DNA of 64,000 nucleotides, taken from positions 3,145,060 to 3,209,059 of the forward strand of contig CP084167.1 of assembly GCA_021513715.1 (NCBI GenBank). Direction: 5' to 3'. The DNA is from Candidatus Heimdallarchaeum endolithica. Lineage in GTDB: Archaea; Asgardarchaeota; Heimdallarchaeia; Heimdallarchaeales; Heimdallarchaeaceae. Within the stretch, counting starts at the first letter, position 1; each line of letters starts with the position of its first letter. The notes beneath the pieces are model-generated. The model searched no databases. It was not told the DNA's origin and saw only the letters and a program-made list of their open reading frames with translations. Positions 27,287 through 36,583 of this stretch are shown here, one piece after another. Made by a program: the position numbers and the translations under genes.

Positions 27287-28252
27287 ATGAGATCTAAATT
27301 AAGAGGAAAAGATTTTATCACTTTACGTGATTGGACAAAAGAAGAAATAGATACTTTACTCGAAGTGTCTTTTGAATTAAAAGAGAAATTCTTGAAAGGA
27401 GAACCTACACCTTATCTACCCTATAAAACCATTTTTTTGATGTTTTTTGAACAATCTACAAGAACCAGAAACTCTATGGAAGCAGGAATAGCCCAGTTGG
27501 GAGGACATGCTAATTATCTTGATACTTCTACAATGCAAATATCTCATGGAGAAGTAGCAAAAGATACTGCTTCAGTACTTTCAAGATATGGTCATGCAAT
27601 AGCTTGCAGAAACTGCTTCTGGGGAATAGGAAACAAGTATTTGAACAATATGGCTAAACACTCAAGAGTTCCTATCATGAGTCTTCAAGATGATCTTTAT
27701 CATCCAATGCAAGGAATAGCTGACCTTATGACAATTATTGAGAAGAAAAAAGAAACAAAAAACCTCAAAGTTTCAATAATCTGGGCTTATGCTACATCAC
27801 ATAAGAAACCCATTTCAGTACCACTTACACAATGTTTACTTTTTCCAAGATATGGGATGGATGTGACTTTAGCTTATCCTGAAGGATTTGAGATGCCCGA
27901 TTGGGTAATAGAAGAAGCTAAAAAGAATGCTGAAGAAAATGGAGGATCATTTAGAATAACTCATGATATGGAAGAAGCTTATAGAGACGCAGACGTAGTA
28001 ATACCTAAAAACTGGGGAAGCTGGAGTGGCAAAAAAGGAGATGTAGAAATAAGTCAGTTTAAAGATTGGAAATGTACTGAAGAGATAATGAAACTAGCGA
28101 AAAAAGATGTAATCTACATGCATGCTCTACCAGCTGATAGGGGAAATGAAGTAGATGATTCAGTGATAGACGGTCCTAATTCAGTTATCTATGATGAAGC
28201 TGAAAACAGACTACATACAGCAAAAGCAGTTATGTGGCTAACGATGGGATAA
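27287..28252 (+). CDS. ygeW: YgeW-type knotted carbamoyltransferase
   Basis: About 321 residues. The carbamoyl-phosphate loop is FEQSTRTRNSMEAGI (S-T-R-T-R), followed by the HYP-like YHPMQGIADLMT and the carbamoyl-binding MHALPADRGNEVDD. This belongs to the ornithine/aspartate carbamoyltransferase fold; the ALPADRG motif and neighbours point to YgeW. In purine catabolism such an enzyme would turn a carbamoylated intermediate into carbamoyl phosphate, a source of ATP (established for related oxamate and ureido pathways, inferred here). The ATG at 27287 is preferred because AGGTGAG at 27276-27282 is its Shine-Dalgarno site; GTG at 27278 lies inside that site. Confidence 0.88.
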   Translation: MRSKLRGKDFITLRDWTKEEIDTLLEVSFELKEKFLKGEPTPYLPYKTIFLMFFEQSTRTRNSMEAGIAQLGGHANYLDTSTMQISHGEVAKDTASVLSRYGHAIACRNCFWGIGNKYLNNMAKHSRVPIMSLQDDLYHPMQGIADLMTIIEKKKETKNLKVSIIWAYATSHKKPISVPLTQCLLFPRYGMDVTLAYPEGFEMPDWVIEEAKKNAEENGGSFRITHDMEEAYRDADVVIPKNWGSWSGKKGDVEISQFKDWKCTEEIMKLAKKDVIYMHALPADRGNEVDDSVIDGPNSVIYDEAENRLHTAKAVMWLTMG

Positions 28253-28255
28253 GAA

Positions 28256-28279
28256 AAATAAACTTATTTCTTTTTTTTT
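28256..28279. terminator. Short hairpin plus T-run between convergent genes
   Basis: AAATAA, a 2-base loop and TTATTT are followed by C and nine T residues (28271-28279). It sits in the 29-base gap between the converging ygeW-like and PLP-enzyme genes. The T-run alone could end archaeal transcription from the left. The hairpin is weak. Confidence 0.35.
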
Positions 28280-28281
28280 GT

Positions 28282-29745
28282 TTATATTAATCCCACTTCT
28301 TCATTAAATTGATTAATCAATTCATCAATTTTATCAAGGTAAGTGCGTAATTCTTTCCAGTAGGAGTCGTTGTACCACTGTTCATTAAGTTCTTCTAACT
28401 GCCTTCCTTGTTGCTCAATCCAAGTGAAATATTTGAGGTTGTGTATCCTTCTTTTTTGTGGATAAGTAAGTTCAAGTAAGTTATCTAACTTTTGACCATG
28501 TAAACTGAGATGAAAGTCTTTAATTGCATCTCTAACGTTGTAATCTCCATATTTTTGTCTCATCTCTAAAATCCTAGACTGGTAAAGTTCCATGCTATCC
28601 GTGAATACTGTGAGTACAACATCTTCTCTTGTAAGTTCATAATATTTTGAGAATTTTATTGCCATAAGCATGTTAGCAATACTGGATAGACCCAACAAAT
28701 CAAGTTTACTTACGATTTCTTCTGAAACTCCTTGTTCAACCAGATATTTCTTTCCTTCTTCTTTATTGAAAAGACGCATAATGGACATTACATCTCTGTC
28801 ATCGATTGCAATAACCATGTCTGTGTTTTTGACATTATGAATCCATGGAATGTGTTTATCCCCTATCCCCTCAATTGAATGCGCTCCAAAGCCATTTAGT
28901 AACATTGTTGGACATTGTAAAGCTTCTCCTGCAGCAATTTTTGATGAAGGATATAATTCCTTGAGGAAATCTCCAACAGCAATAGTTCCAGCTGAGCCAG
29001 TTGTTAAAGTAACACCACGATACCTTCCTCCACCAAGTTCTTTGTTTAAAACTTCTTTGAAAGCATTTCCAGTGACATCATAGTGGAATAGAGAGTTTCC
29101 GAATTCTTCGAATTGATTAAAAACAAAAATATTTTCTCTCTCTGCTCTTAATTCCCAGACTTTGTCGTAGATTTCTTTCACATTACTTTCTGAACCAGGA
29201 GTAGCAATAATCTCTCCAGCAACAGTTTTGAGCCAGTTAAACCTTTCTTGAGACATCTCTTCTGGAAGGATAGCTATAGATTCACAAGCTAGTAAAGAAG
29301 CTACGTAAGCTCCTCCTCTACAGTAATTCCCTGTACTTGGCCACACAGCTTTCATTCTCTTAACATCAAAAGATCCAGAAACTAAATAAGGCGCTAAACA
29401 ACCAAAAGTAGCACCTACCTTATGAGCACCAGTGGGAAAATACTTCCCAACCAAAGCAATGATTCTAGCTTCAACTCCAGTTAATTCAGGAGGAAGCTCA
29501 ATGTAGTTAGGTCCTCCAAAACCTCCTCCGAATTTAACAGGTTCATTTTTCCAAGTTATTCTGAAGAGATTTCGTGGATGAATATCCCATAAACCTATCT
29601 CTTTTAGTTCTTCTTTAATAGAGGAAGGTATAAGTTCTGGATTCCTCATTTGTGCAAAAGTAGGAATAATAATATCTCTCTCTTTTATTCTTTCAATGTT
29701 CTCCTTTCTGGTTTCAGAGTTAATATCTAAAGGAATTAATGTCAT
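28282..29745 (-). CDS. Fold-type II PLP-dependent enzyme, unassigned reaction
   Basis: 487 residues. The Schiff-base lysine is in FPTGAHKVGATFG (about residue 109). Other marks are WPSTGNYCRGGAYVASLL (about 136-152), TTGSAGTIAVGDFLK and a C-terminal helical region after 390. The fold is that of cysteine synthase/tryptophan synthase beta, but it is longer and does not match TrpB or CysK motifs. It is the only gene of the island on the minus strand and shares a divergent promoter region with the hydantoinase gene. It may provide the ammonia-lyase step served by YgeX (diaminopropionate ammonia-lyase) in bacterial clusters, where no YgeX is visible here; that is inference. Confidence 0.65.
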   Translation of the reverse strand: MTLIPLDINSETRKENIERIKERDIIIPTFAQMRNPELIPSSIKEELKEIGLWDIHPRNLFRITWKNEPVKFGGGFGGPNYIELPPELTGVEARIIALVGKYFPTGAHKVGATFGCLAPYLVSGSFDVKRMKAVWPSTGNYCRGGAYVASLLACESIAILPEEMSQERFNWLKTVAGEIIATPGSESNVKEIYDKVWELRAERENIFVFNQFEEFGNSLFHYDVTGNAFKEVLNKELGGGRYRGVTLTTGSAGTIAVGDFLKELYPSSKIAAGEALQCPTMLLNGFGAHSIEGIGDKHIPWIHNVKNTDMVIAIDDRDVMSIMRLFNKEEGKKYLVEQGVSEEIVSKLDLLGLSSIANMLMAIKFSKYYELTREDVVLTVFTDSMELYQSRILEMRQKYGDYNVRDAIKDFHLSLHGQKLDNLLELTYPQKRRIHNLKYFTWIEQQGRQLEELNEQWYNDSYWKELRTYLDKIDELINQFNEEVGLI

Positions 29746-29839
29746 TAATTAGTTAAAAATAAAATCTATATTAAATTGTTTGTATTGAAAACAGAAACTC
29801 AACCAAAACTATATTTGTGAAAAATTTAAAATCAAATTA
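29746..29839. promoter_or_regulatory. Divergent promoter region between PLP enzyme and hydantoinase genes
   Basis: 94 bases separate the two divergent starts. A TATA-like ACTATATTT at about 29808-29816 lies 25-30 bases before the ATG at 29840, which would give a nearly leaderless transcript. AT-rich TATATT at 29767-29772 may serve the other direction. No clear operator palindrome was seen. Confidence 0.4.
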
Positions 29840-31171
29840 ATGTATAGTTTAGGATTAATAAATGGCTTAGTTTATAGAAATGGTTCCTTAACTCATGAAA
29901 ATATCTACATAAGCGGAGAAAGAATCAAGAAAATCACACCTAACAAGGAAAAATATGACTGTAGTGAAGAAATAAATTGTGAAGGAAAGATAATTCTTCC
30001 AGGTTTTATTGACCCTCATGTACATCTAAATTTAAATCTTGGAGAGTTTATCTCTACAGATAGTTACGAAAGTGGTTCTATTGCAGCAGCTTTTGGAGGA
30101 GTTACAACATTTATCGACTTTTTAGAACCAATAAGTTTTGTTAGTGAATTTAAAGAAAAGTTTGATCAAAAAATTGAAGAGTCAAAACTTTCCCATATTG
30201 ACTTTAGTTTTCATACAACAGTAGGAAATTATAAAGACAAAGTGGATGAATTAGCAAAAATTTCTCTAAAACATGGTATCCCCTCAATTAAACTCTTTAC
30301 TACTTACTCTGAAAGTGATAGAAAGATTTCAGATAAAAAACTAAAAGAATTGTTACAACTTTCCAAGGTTGAAAATTTATTAATCTTAATTCATGCAGAG
30401 AACGACAATATAATTTTAAATTCAAAAAACTATGAAATATTAAGCCAATATGAAAGTTCCAGACCTGTAGACGCAGAGTTAAAGGAAGTTGAGAAACTTT
30501 CAACTTTAATTAAAGAAACGGAGGGAAGAGCGTATATTGTTCATTTAACTACTGGCACAGCTTTAGAATTTATGAAAGAAAATTATAATGATTTATTAGG
30601 AAAAAACCTTTTTTTAGAGAGTTGTCCGCAGTATTTTTGGCTAACTCGGGAAGTGTACAAAAAAGATGATGGAAGGCTGTTTTTACTTGCTCCTCCTCTG
30701 CGTTCAAAAGAAGAACAAGAAAAATTAAGGAAAAACATTGATCTTATTCATTCTATTGGTACTGATCATTGCCCTTTCACAAAGGAAGAAAAGTACAGAT
30801 ATTCTGAAGTTAGTAAAGTTCCAAAAGGAATAGGAGGAATTGAATATAGTTTTTCACTAATGTACAACCTTTTTGGTACAAGCATTATGGATAAGTTCAC
30901 TATAAATCCTGCAAAAATACACGGTCTCTTTCCCCAAAAGGGCGTTATACAAGAAGGTTCTGATGCTGACTTGGTCATTTTTGATCCAAACAGAGAATTA
31001 ACTATAGATGCAGGACACTCTAATTCAGATTATAGTCCTTATGAAGGAATAAAAGTTAGAGGAATTGTAGAAAGTACGATTCAAAGAGGACAATTTTTAG
31101 TTAAAGAGAGAAAATTTGTGGGAAAAAATGTTAGAGGAAACTATCTGAAAAGAAAACATTATAATTTCTAA
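29840..31171 (+). CDS. hyuA: Hydantoinase/dihydropyrimidinase-like amidohydrolase
   Basis: 443 residues, the usual length. Cyclic amidohydrolase motifs: GFIDPHVHLNLNLGEF (H-x-H), FGGVTTFIDF, GIPSIKLFTTYSE (lysine to be carboxylated), LILIHAEND, AYIVHLTTGTALE and SIGTDHCPFTKEEK (metal Asp). Such enzymes open the amide of hydantoin, dihydropyrimidine or allantoin-like rings. In this island it would open a ring made from a purine. It begins a four-gene run (hyuA, ssnA, preA-like, thrC-like) on the plus strand with gaps of about 15 bases. Confidence 0.83.
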   Translation: MYSLGLINGLVYRNGSLTHENIYISGERIKKITPNKEKYDCSEEINCEGKIILPGFIDPHVHLNLNLGEFISTDSYESGSIAAAFGGVTTFIDFLEPISFVSEFKEKFDQKIEESKLSHIDFSFHTTVGNYKDKVDELAKISLKHGIPSIKLFTTYSESDRKISDKKLKELLQLSKVENLLILIHAENDNIILNSKNYEILSQYESSRPVDAELKEVEKLSTLIKETEGRAYIVHLTTGTALEFMKENYNDLLGKNLFLESCPQYFWLTREVYKKDDGRLFLLAPPLRSKEEQEKLRKNIDLIHSIGTDHCPFTKEEKYRYSEVSKVPKGIGGIEYSFSLMYNLFGTSIMDKFTINPAKIHGLFPQKGVIQEGSDADLVIFDPNRELTIDAGHSNSDYSPYEGIKVRGIVESTIQRGQFLVKERKFVGKNVRGNYLKRKHYNF

Positions 31172-31187
31172 AACTATCGTGATGTAT

Positions 31188-32489
31188 ATGATAGCTATTG
31201 TTAACGTGAAAATCTATGACTATGATACATACATTGATGACGGTTATTGCTTGTTTAATGAAAAAATAGTTGAAGTAGGTTCAATGGATGATTTCAGAAA
31301 AAATGATGAAATTGAGCAAGTAATAGACGGTAAAAACAAGCTTCTTCTTCCTGGTTTAGTCAATTTTCACACACATATTTATTCTACATTAGTAAGAGGA
31401 GCTTCCATACCTTTCAACCCCACAAGCTTTAAAGAATTGTTAGAGCAACTTTGGTGGAAGTTTGACAGTCAATTAGATAATCCAACAATTTATTATAGTG
31501 GGTTAGTTTATGGAATAGAATCACTGAAAAATGGAGTTACATCTCTTATAGACCATCATGCAAGTGGAATAGATATTAAAGGCAGTTTAACTGAATTAAA
31601 AAAGGCAATAGTTGAAACTTTAGGAATGAGAGGTATTTTCTGTTTTGAAACAAGTGACAGGTTTGATATTGAGGAATGTATAGAAGAAAATCTCACAGGA
31701 TTAACTTTTAATTCTTCAGAGGCTAAAGGAATGTTTGGTTTGCATGCTTCGATGAGCTTATCTAATGAAACTTTAGAGAAAATAAGTAAAATAATCGAAA
31801 AAAATCCTATACATGTTCATGTAGCAGAAAGTAAAGAAGATGAAGAAGATTCTTTATCTAAATACGGTAAAAGAGTGGTAGAAAGATATAATGATTATAA
31901 TTTGATTAATGAAAAATCGATTTTTGCCCATTGTGTTCATATTGATGAAAAAGAAGCAGAAATAATGAGTAAAAAAGGAGCATATATAGCTCTTAATCCA
32001 ACTTCTAATCTCAATAATGCTGTGGGATTTTTCAACTACACCCTTTACAAGAAATTCAATATTCCTATTTTGATAGGTACAGATGGTCTGGGTACAAATA
32101 TTGCAAAAGAGTGGACAAATCTGTTCTACTTGGGAAAGGCAGGGATGAAAAATCCTGTGGGAATAAGTTTAGATGAAATAAAAGAATATATTGTTCATTC
32201 TTACGAATATTTTGGCCAAATGATAGGTATAAAAATAGGAAAAATAAAACAAGACTTTGTAGCTGATTTACTATTGGTTGACTACATTCATCCTACAACA
32301 TTGGATGAGAATAACGTTTTTGGCCATTTATTCTTTGGCTTATTCGATAATTTTAAACCTTCTTGGGTATTTGTAAAAGGTAAGCCTCTAATAAAAGAAT
32401 ACAAAAGTATTTTCGATGAAGATAGAATCTATCAAGAAGCAGTTGAAGTTTCTAAAAAACTATGGGAGAGAATAGAAAAAATAAATTAA
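31188..32489 (+). CDS. ssnA: SsnA-type amidohydrolase
   Basis: About 433 residues. Metal motifs of the chlorohydrolase/guanine-deaminase group: LLLPGLVNFHTHIYSTLVRG, GVTSLIDHHASG, MFGLHASMSLSNETL, IHVHVAESKEDE, SIFAHCVHIDEKE and ILIGTDGLGTN. The long LWWKFDSQL segment and the context mark it as SsnA, a regular member of the yge-ygf cluster, thought to be an aminohydrolase acting on a purine or its ring-opened product. The ATG at 31188 is chosen because GTGAT at 31179-31183 sits at Shine-Dalgarno distance; the frame is open to the GTG at 31179. Confidence 0.85.
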   Translation: MIAIVNVKIYDYDTYIDDGYCLFNEKIVEVGSMDDFRKNDEIEQVIDGKNKLLLPGLVNFHTHIYSTLVRGASIPFNPTSFKELLEQLWWKFDSQLDNPTIYYSGLVYGIESLKNGVTSLIDHHASGIDIKGSLTELKKAIVETLGMRGIFCFETSDRFDIEECIEENLTGLTFNSSEAKGMFGLHASMSLSNETLEKISKIIEKNPIHVHVAESKEDEEDSLSKYGKRVVERYNDYNLINEKSIFAHCVHIDEKEAEIMSKKGAYIALNPTSNLNNAVGFFNYTLYKKFNIPILIGTDGLGTNIAKEWTNLFYLGKAGMKNPVGISLDEIKEYIVHSYEYFGQMIGIKIGKIKQDFVADLLLVDYIHPTTLDENNVFGHLFFGLFDNFKPSWVFVKGKPLIKEYKSIFDEDRIYQEAVEVSKKLWERIEKIN

Positions 32490-32504
32490 TTGGAAAGTGA
32501 AAAA

Positions 32505-33578
32505 ATGGATTTGTCAATAGATCTATTGGGGAAAAAATTTTCTAATCCTTTAGGTCCCGCTGCAGGACCTCTATGTGAAGGAATAGAAAATATGCTATTT
32601 TTTAATGATAATTCTTGTGGTTATATGGTTTCAAAGACTATTTCAATAGAAGGAGCAATAGTGAAGAAACCTTGTATAGCAGGTACATCAAACACAATTT
32701 ATAACAGAGAATTATGGTCAGAACTACATTCTGATGAGTGGATAGAAACTATTTTACCAAAAGTTTTCACAGAGAAAAAGAAACCGCTAATCATAAGTGC
32801 AGGGTATAAAGAGGAAGATTTCAAGTATTTAATTCCAAAACTTGATCCTTTTGCTGATTTCTTTGAAATTTCCACACATTATGTGAAAGAAAATCTCGAT
32901 GGAATTGTAAGAAGTATAAGGGAAAATACTGATAAACCAATTTTTATGAAACTCAGCCCACATGTAACAGACTATTTGGGTTTCGTAAAGAAAGTTATTG
33001 GTGCTGGAGCTACAGGAATTGTAGCAATAAACTCTTTAGGACCAGCTACAGCAGTAGACCTGAAGAACCTTTCTCTCTTACTCGGAGATGAAGTATGGAT
33101 AAGTGGACCAGCAATCAAACCTATAGCTCTACATAGAGTATATCACATAAGAAAAGCTTTTCCAGATATACCTATTATCGGAGTAGGAGGAATAGCAAAA
33201 GCTGAAGATGTGCTAGAATTTATTTTTGCAGGAGCTGACTTGGTTCAAATGCTTTCTTCTGCATTAATTAAGGGGAGATATCTTTACGATAAAATAGTGA
33301 AAGATCTACCTAAAGCATTGGAAAAGTATGGTTTTTCATCAATTGAAGAAATAAGAAAAGTAAGGAAGGAGACTATTTTCAAAGTTGAAGAAGAAAAAGA
33401 GAATAATTTTCCAGAATTTAATGAAAAGTGCACATTATGTGGTCTTTGCGTGAAAATATGTCCTGCTGGAGCATTATCTGAGGATGGAAAAATTATTGTT
33501 GACAAAAACAAATGTATCCAGTGTGGTTTATGTGAATCTCGTTGTCCTTATGATGCAATTAGTGGAGTTTTAATATAA
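32505..33578 (+). CDS. PreA-like dihydroorotate/dihydropyrimidine dehydrogenase with two [4Fe-4S] clusters
   Basis: About 357 residues. Residues 1-285 form an FMN-binding TIM barrel (FSNPLGPAAGPLCEG, PIFMKLSPHVTD, GIVAINSLGP, IPIIGVGGIAKAEDVLEFIFAGADLVQM). The C-terminus is a two-cluster ferredoxin, CTLCGLCVKICP and CIQCGLCESRCP. The layout is that of PreA, the pyrimidine-reducing subunit. In the bacterial cluster the redox protein is the much longer YgfK; this shorter protein may replace it and pass electrons between ferredoxin and a purine ring intermediate (inference). The ATG at 32505 has AGTGA before it; the TTG at 32490 overlaps ssnA's end. Confidence 0.8.
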   Translation: MDLSIDLLGKKFSNPLGPAAGPLCEGIENMLFFNDNSCGYMVSKTISIEGAIVKKPCIAGTSNTIYNRELWSELHSDEWIETILPKVFTEKKKPLIISAGYKEEDFKYLIPKLDPFADFFEISTHYVKENLDGIVRSIRENTDKPIFMKLSPHVTDYLGFVKKVIGAGATGIVAINSLGPATAVDLKNLSLLLGDEVWISGPAIKPIALHRVYHIRKAFPDIPIIGVGGIAKAEDVLEFIFAGADLVQMLSSALIKGRYLYDKIVKDLPKALEKYGFSSIEEIRKVRKETIFKVEEEKENNFPEFNEKCTLCGLCVKICPAGALSEDGKIIVDKNKCIQCGLCESRCPYDAISGVLI

Positions 33579-33594
33579 AAATAGAGGAATTCAA

Positions 33595-34812
33595 ATGAAC
33601 AACTACTTTCTTCGTTGTATCTCTTGTAAAAAAGAATATGAACCTAGACCAGGACTCTACTTCTGTGAAAAATGCGGTCCTATAATGGGAACACTTGAAG
33701 TAATCTATGATTATGAAAAAATAAAAGAAAATCCTGTCGTAGTCCAGAAGAGTTTTAATAAAAAAGCTTCAATGTATCAATTTGATTTTCTCTTACCAAC
33801 AAAAGCAAAAGGAAAATTTGATCCCTATGTTGGAGGTACTCCCTTATATAAGTTCAATTTACTGGGTTTAAAAGATTTAATGTTAAAATATGACGGGTCT
33901 AATCCTTCAAGTTCTTACAAAGATAGAGCAAGCTCAATAGCAATAAATTTGGCTCTGGATGAAAAAAATGATACTGTTTTCTGTGCTTCGACAGGTAATG
34001 CTGCCTCTTCGTTAGCTATGCTAAATGCTCATACGCCCATGGAAACATATATTTTCGTCCCCTCAACTATACCTGGAGGAAAGAGAGCTCAACTAGAAAT
34101 ATCGGGAGCAAAAGTTTTCTCTGTAGAAGGAACATATGATGAAGTTTATGATCTATCTTTGGAACTTGGGTTGAAGAAAGGGTGGTATTGTAGACATGCA
34201 GCAATAAATCCTTATTTGTTGGAAGGAAAAAAAACTGGGGCCTTTGAGATTGTCGTACAAAATGATTTCAAAGTTCCAGATTATGTTCTTGTTGGCGTGG
34301 GAGATGGAACAGTAGTAAGTTCTCTGTATAAGGGTTTTAAGGAGTTTAAGGAAATAGGATTAATAGAATCGATTCCTAAAATAATAGGAGTACAAGCAGA
34401 AGGAATAGCTGCAATTAAACATGTTTTTGACAAAGGAGAACCTTATACTCCTCATCCAATTAAAGGTTCAACAGTAGCAGATAGTATAAGTGTGGGAACA
34501 CCACGAGATGTTATTAAAGCTTGTAAATATGTAGCTGAAAGTGGAGGATACTATATCTCTGTAAGCGATGAGGCAATATTAAACGCTATCTCGGAGTTAG
34601 GTAAAGAAACAGGATTGTTTGCCGAACCAGCTGCTGCAGCACCATATGCAGGATTGAAAGAATTAATAGCTGAAGAAAAAATAAGTAGAGAGGATTCTGT
34701 TTGTGTAGTAATAACAGGAAACGGGTTGAAAGATATTAAAGCTGTAGAAGGAGTAATTTCAAGCAAATCATATTCAAAGGAAGAACTACTTAAAATGTTT
34801 AACGATTGGTAA
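33595..34812 (+). CDS. Threonine synthase-like PLP enzyme
   Basis: 405 residues. An N-terminal zinc-ribbon (LRCISCKKEYEP...YFCEKCGP) as in archaeal threonine synthases, then a fold-II PLP core with the lysine in NPSSSYKDRASS, STGNAASSLAMLNAH, and a phosphate-binding VGVGDGTVVSSLYKG. True ThrC has T-G-S-F-K-D-R-G; here it is S-S-S-Y-K-D-R-A, so a different beta-eliminated or beta-substituted substrate is likely. It follows the PreA-like gene by 16 bases with GAGG before the ATG and belongs to the purine island's transcript. It could be the 2,3-diaminopropionate-handling step (inference), or an ordinary threonine synthase carried along. Confidence 0.72.
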   Translation: MNNYFLRCISCKKEYEPRPGLYFCEKCGPIMGTLEVIYDYEKIKENPVVVQKSFNKKASMYQFDFLLPTKAKGKFDPYVGGTPLYKFNLLGLKDLMLKYDGSNPSSSYKDRASSIAINLALDEKNDTVFCASTGNAASSLAMLNAHTPMETYIFVPSTIPGGKRAQLEISGAKVFSVEGTYDEVYDLSLELGLKKGWYCRHAAINPYLLEGKKTGAFEIVVQNDFKVPDYVLVGVGDGTVVSSLYKGFKEFKEIGLIESIPKIIGVQAEGIAAIKHVFDKGEPYTPHPIKGSTVADSISVGTPRDVIKACKYVAESGGYYISVSDEAILNAISELGKETGLFAEPAAAAPYAGLKELIAEEKISREDSVCVVITGNGLKDIKAVEGVISSKSYSKEELLKMFNDW

Positions 34813-34849
34813 TTCCAAAAGATATGAGAATAGTTTAAATAATTAAAAA

Positions 34850-35086
34850 ATGATATTAATATTTATGGCAGGTTATAGAATTCTGTCTATATTTCAAACA
34901 ATTTTTATTTTAGCCGCAGCAGTATCTGTATTGGACTTTGCTGTAGATTTCGGAATGAATGATGCTTTCTTTGGTAGCTCTTCATCTGATTGGTGGACAG
35001 CAATTGCTTTTTGGGCTTATATGTTTGCTGTTGTAGCAATCCTACAACTAATTAAAGCATTTACTGTAAAAGAAAGTAAAAAATAA
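34850..35086 (+). CDS. Small two-helix membrane protein
   Basis: 78 residues (73 if the ATG at 34865 is used). Two hydrophobic helices (IFQTIFILAAAVSVLDFAV and AIAFWAYMFAVVAILQLI) are linked by a short acidic/serine loop (GMNDAFFGSSSSDWW), with a basic tail VKESKK. No family recognised. A TATA-like TAGTTTAAATAA at about 34830-34841 would place the transcript start near the second ATG. It lies inside the purine island between the thrC-like and xdh genes. Confidence 0.5.
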   Translation: MILIFMAGYRILSIFQTIFILAAAVSVLDFAVDFGMNDAFFGSSSSDWWTAIAFWAYMFAVVAILQLIKAFTVKESKK

Positions 35087-35215
35087 ATTGTTTGATTAAT
35101 AAGACTTATATCGCAAAATTGGAAACTTTGTATTAAATAGTGGTAATTGTAGCTCTATTAATCTTAAAAAATCAGAACTATAATATCTTTGAAAGAATTG
35201 TAAATAGTGAAAAAT

Positions 35216-36583
35216 ATGAAGTTCATACTAAATAACAAAATAGAAGAGATAGATGCTCCTTTAGGAAGTTCAACCTTGGATTTCTTAAGAAAAAAAGGTT
35301 TTACTGGAGTAAAAGAAGCTTGTCATGAAGGAGAATGTGGAGCTTGCATGATTTTACTTGGAGAAATGAAAGGATCTATAGTAAAATATAAAGCTGTAAC
35401 TTCTTGTATATTACCTTTAGGCGAAATAATAGGAAAGCATGTTGTAACTATAGAAGGAATAAATCAAGAAAAGTTAACTCCAATTCAAGAAGCTATAGTG
35501 GAAGAAGGAGCTTCACAGTGTGGATTTTGCACTCCTGGTTTTGTTATGAGTTTGACTGGATTTTTCCTAAATGAGAATTTTGTAAAAGAAGATATCTTAA
35601 CAGCAATTGAAGGTAATTTATGTAGATGTGGGACTTATGCAGCAATAAAACGTGCAGCAGAAAAACTAGCTGAAAAAATAGCAGTTGATAATCTTAATTA
35701 TTCAGCAAGAATTAATTATCTAATTGAATTAGGAGTTATTCCTGATTATTTTAAAGATATTCCTGCAAAATTAGAGGAATTAAATGAAAAATTAGAAACA
35801 AATGATAAAGGAATAAAAGTTGCAGGAGCAACAGATTTACTTGTTCAGAGGAAGGAGATAGGAAAACCTGTTTTTCTTAATCAAATGGAAATTAGAGACG
35901 ATATCTGGGAAGAAGAAGAATATATTTACATTGGGGCTTTAGCGAGTATGGAAGATATACGTTTGTCTAAAAAGTTGAATGAACTTTTTGATATAAAAAA
36001 TGATTTAACTGTTGTTTCTGCATTACCAATAAGGATTAGAGCCACCTTAGGTGGAAACTTAGTTAATGCATCTCCAATAGGGGATCTAACAATCTATTTT
36101 CTGGGGTTGGGAGCAGAAATATCCTTGAGAAAAGGAGAAAAAAGAAGAATTATAGCACTTAAAGATTTTTACAAAGGATACAAACAAATGGATTTAGAAG
36201 AAGGAGAAATAGTAGAGTGGTTAAGAATAAAATCAATAAAGCGATATTTTAATTTTGAAAAAATAGCTATGCGAAAATATGTAGATATTGCAAGTGTTAA
36301 CAGCGCAATATCGTTTGAAAAAGAAGAAAATAAGATCAAGAATGTTCATTTATCTATAGGAGGAGTAGCTCCTGTTCCTAAATATCTGGAAAAGACTTCT
36401 AGCTTCTTAAATGATAAAAAAGTTAATTCTGAAGTAGTTAATCAAGCTTTAGAAATAGCTGACTCAGAAATAAGTCCAATAAGTGACGTGAGAGGAAGTG
36501 CAAAATACAAAAGATTGCTAGTTCGCCAATTAATTATTGCTCATTTTATGGCATTATTTCCCAAAATGGAGGTTAAATTATGA
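35216..36583 (+). CDS. Xanthine dehydrogenase small subunit: [2Fe-2S] plus FAD domains
   Basis: About 455 residues. The first 160 hold two [2Fe-2S] sites (ACHEGECGACMILL...TSC and CGFCTPGFVMS...NLCRCGTY). From about 185 onwards is a FAD-binding domain of the CO-dehydrogenase flavoprotein type (VAGATDLLVQRKEIG, YIGALASMEDI, RIRATLGGNLVNASPIGD) and its C-terminal part. This matches bacterial XdhA. It works with the Mo subunit encoded next, whose start overlaps this stop (ATGA), to pass electrons from the purine to NAD or ferredoxin. The ATG at 35216 is preferred to the GTG at 35207. Confidence 0.87.
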   Translation: MKFILNNKIEEIDAPLGSSTLDFLRKKGFTGVKEACHEGECGACMILLGEMKGSIVKYKAVTSCILPLGEIIGKHVVTIEGINQEKLTPIQEAIVEEGASQCGFCTPGFVMSLTGFFLNENFVKEDILTAIEGNLCRCGTYAAIKRAAEKLAEKIAVDNLNYSARINYLIELGVIPDYFKDIPAKLEELNEKLETNDKGIKVAGATDLLVQRKEIGKPVFLNQMEIRDDIWEEEEYIYIGALASMEDIRLSKKLNELFDIKNDLTVVSALPIRIRATLGGNLVNASPIGDLTIYFLGLGAEISLRKGEKRRIIALKDFYKGYKQMDLEEGEIVEWLRIKSIKRYFNFEKIAMRKYVDIASVNSAISFEKEENKIKNVHLSIGGVAPVPKYLEKTSSFLNDKKVNSEVVNQALEIADSEISPISDVRGSAKYKRLLVRQLIIAHFMALFPKMEVKL

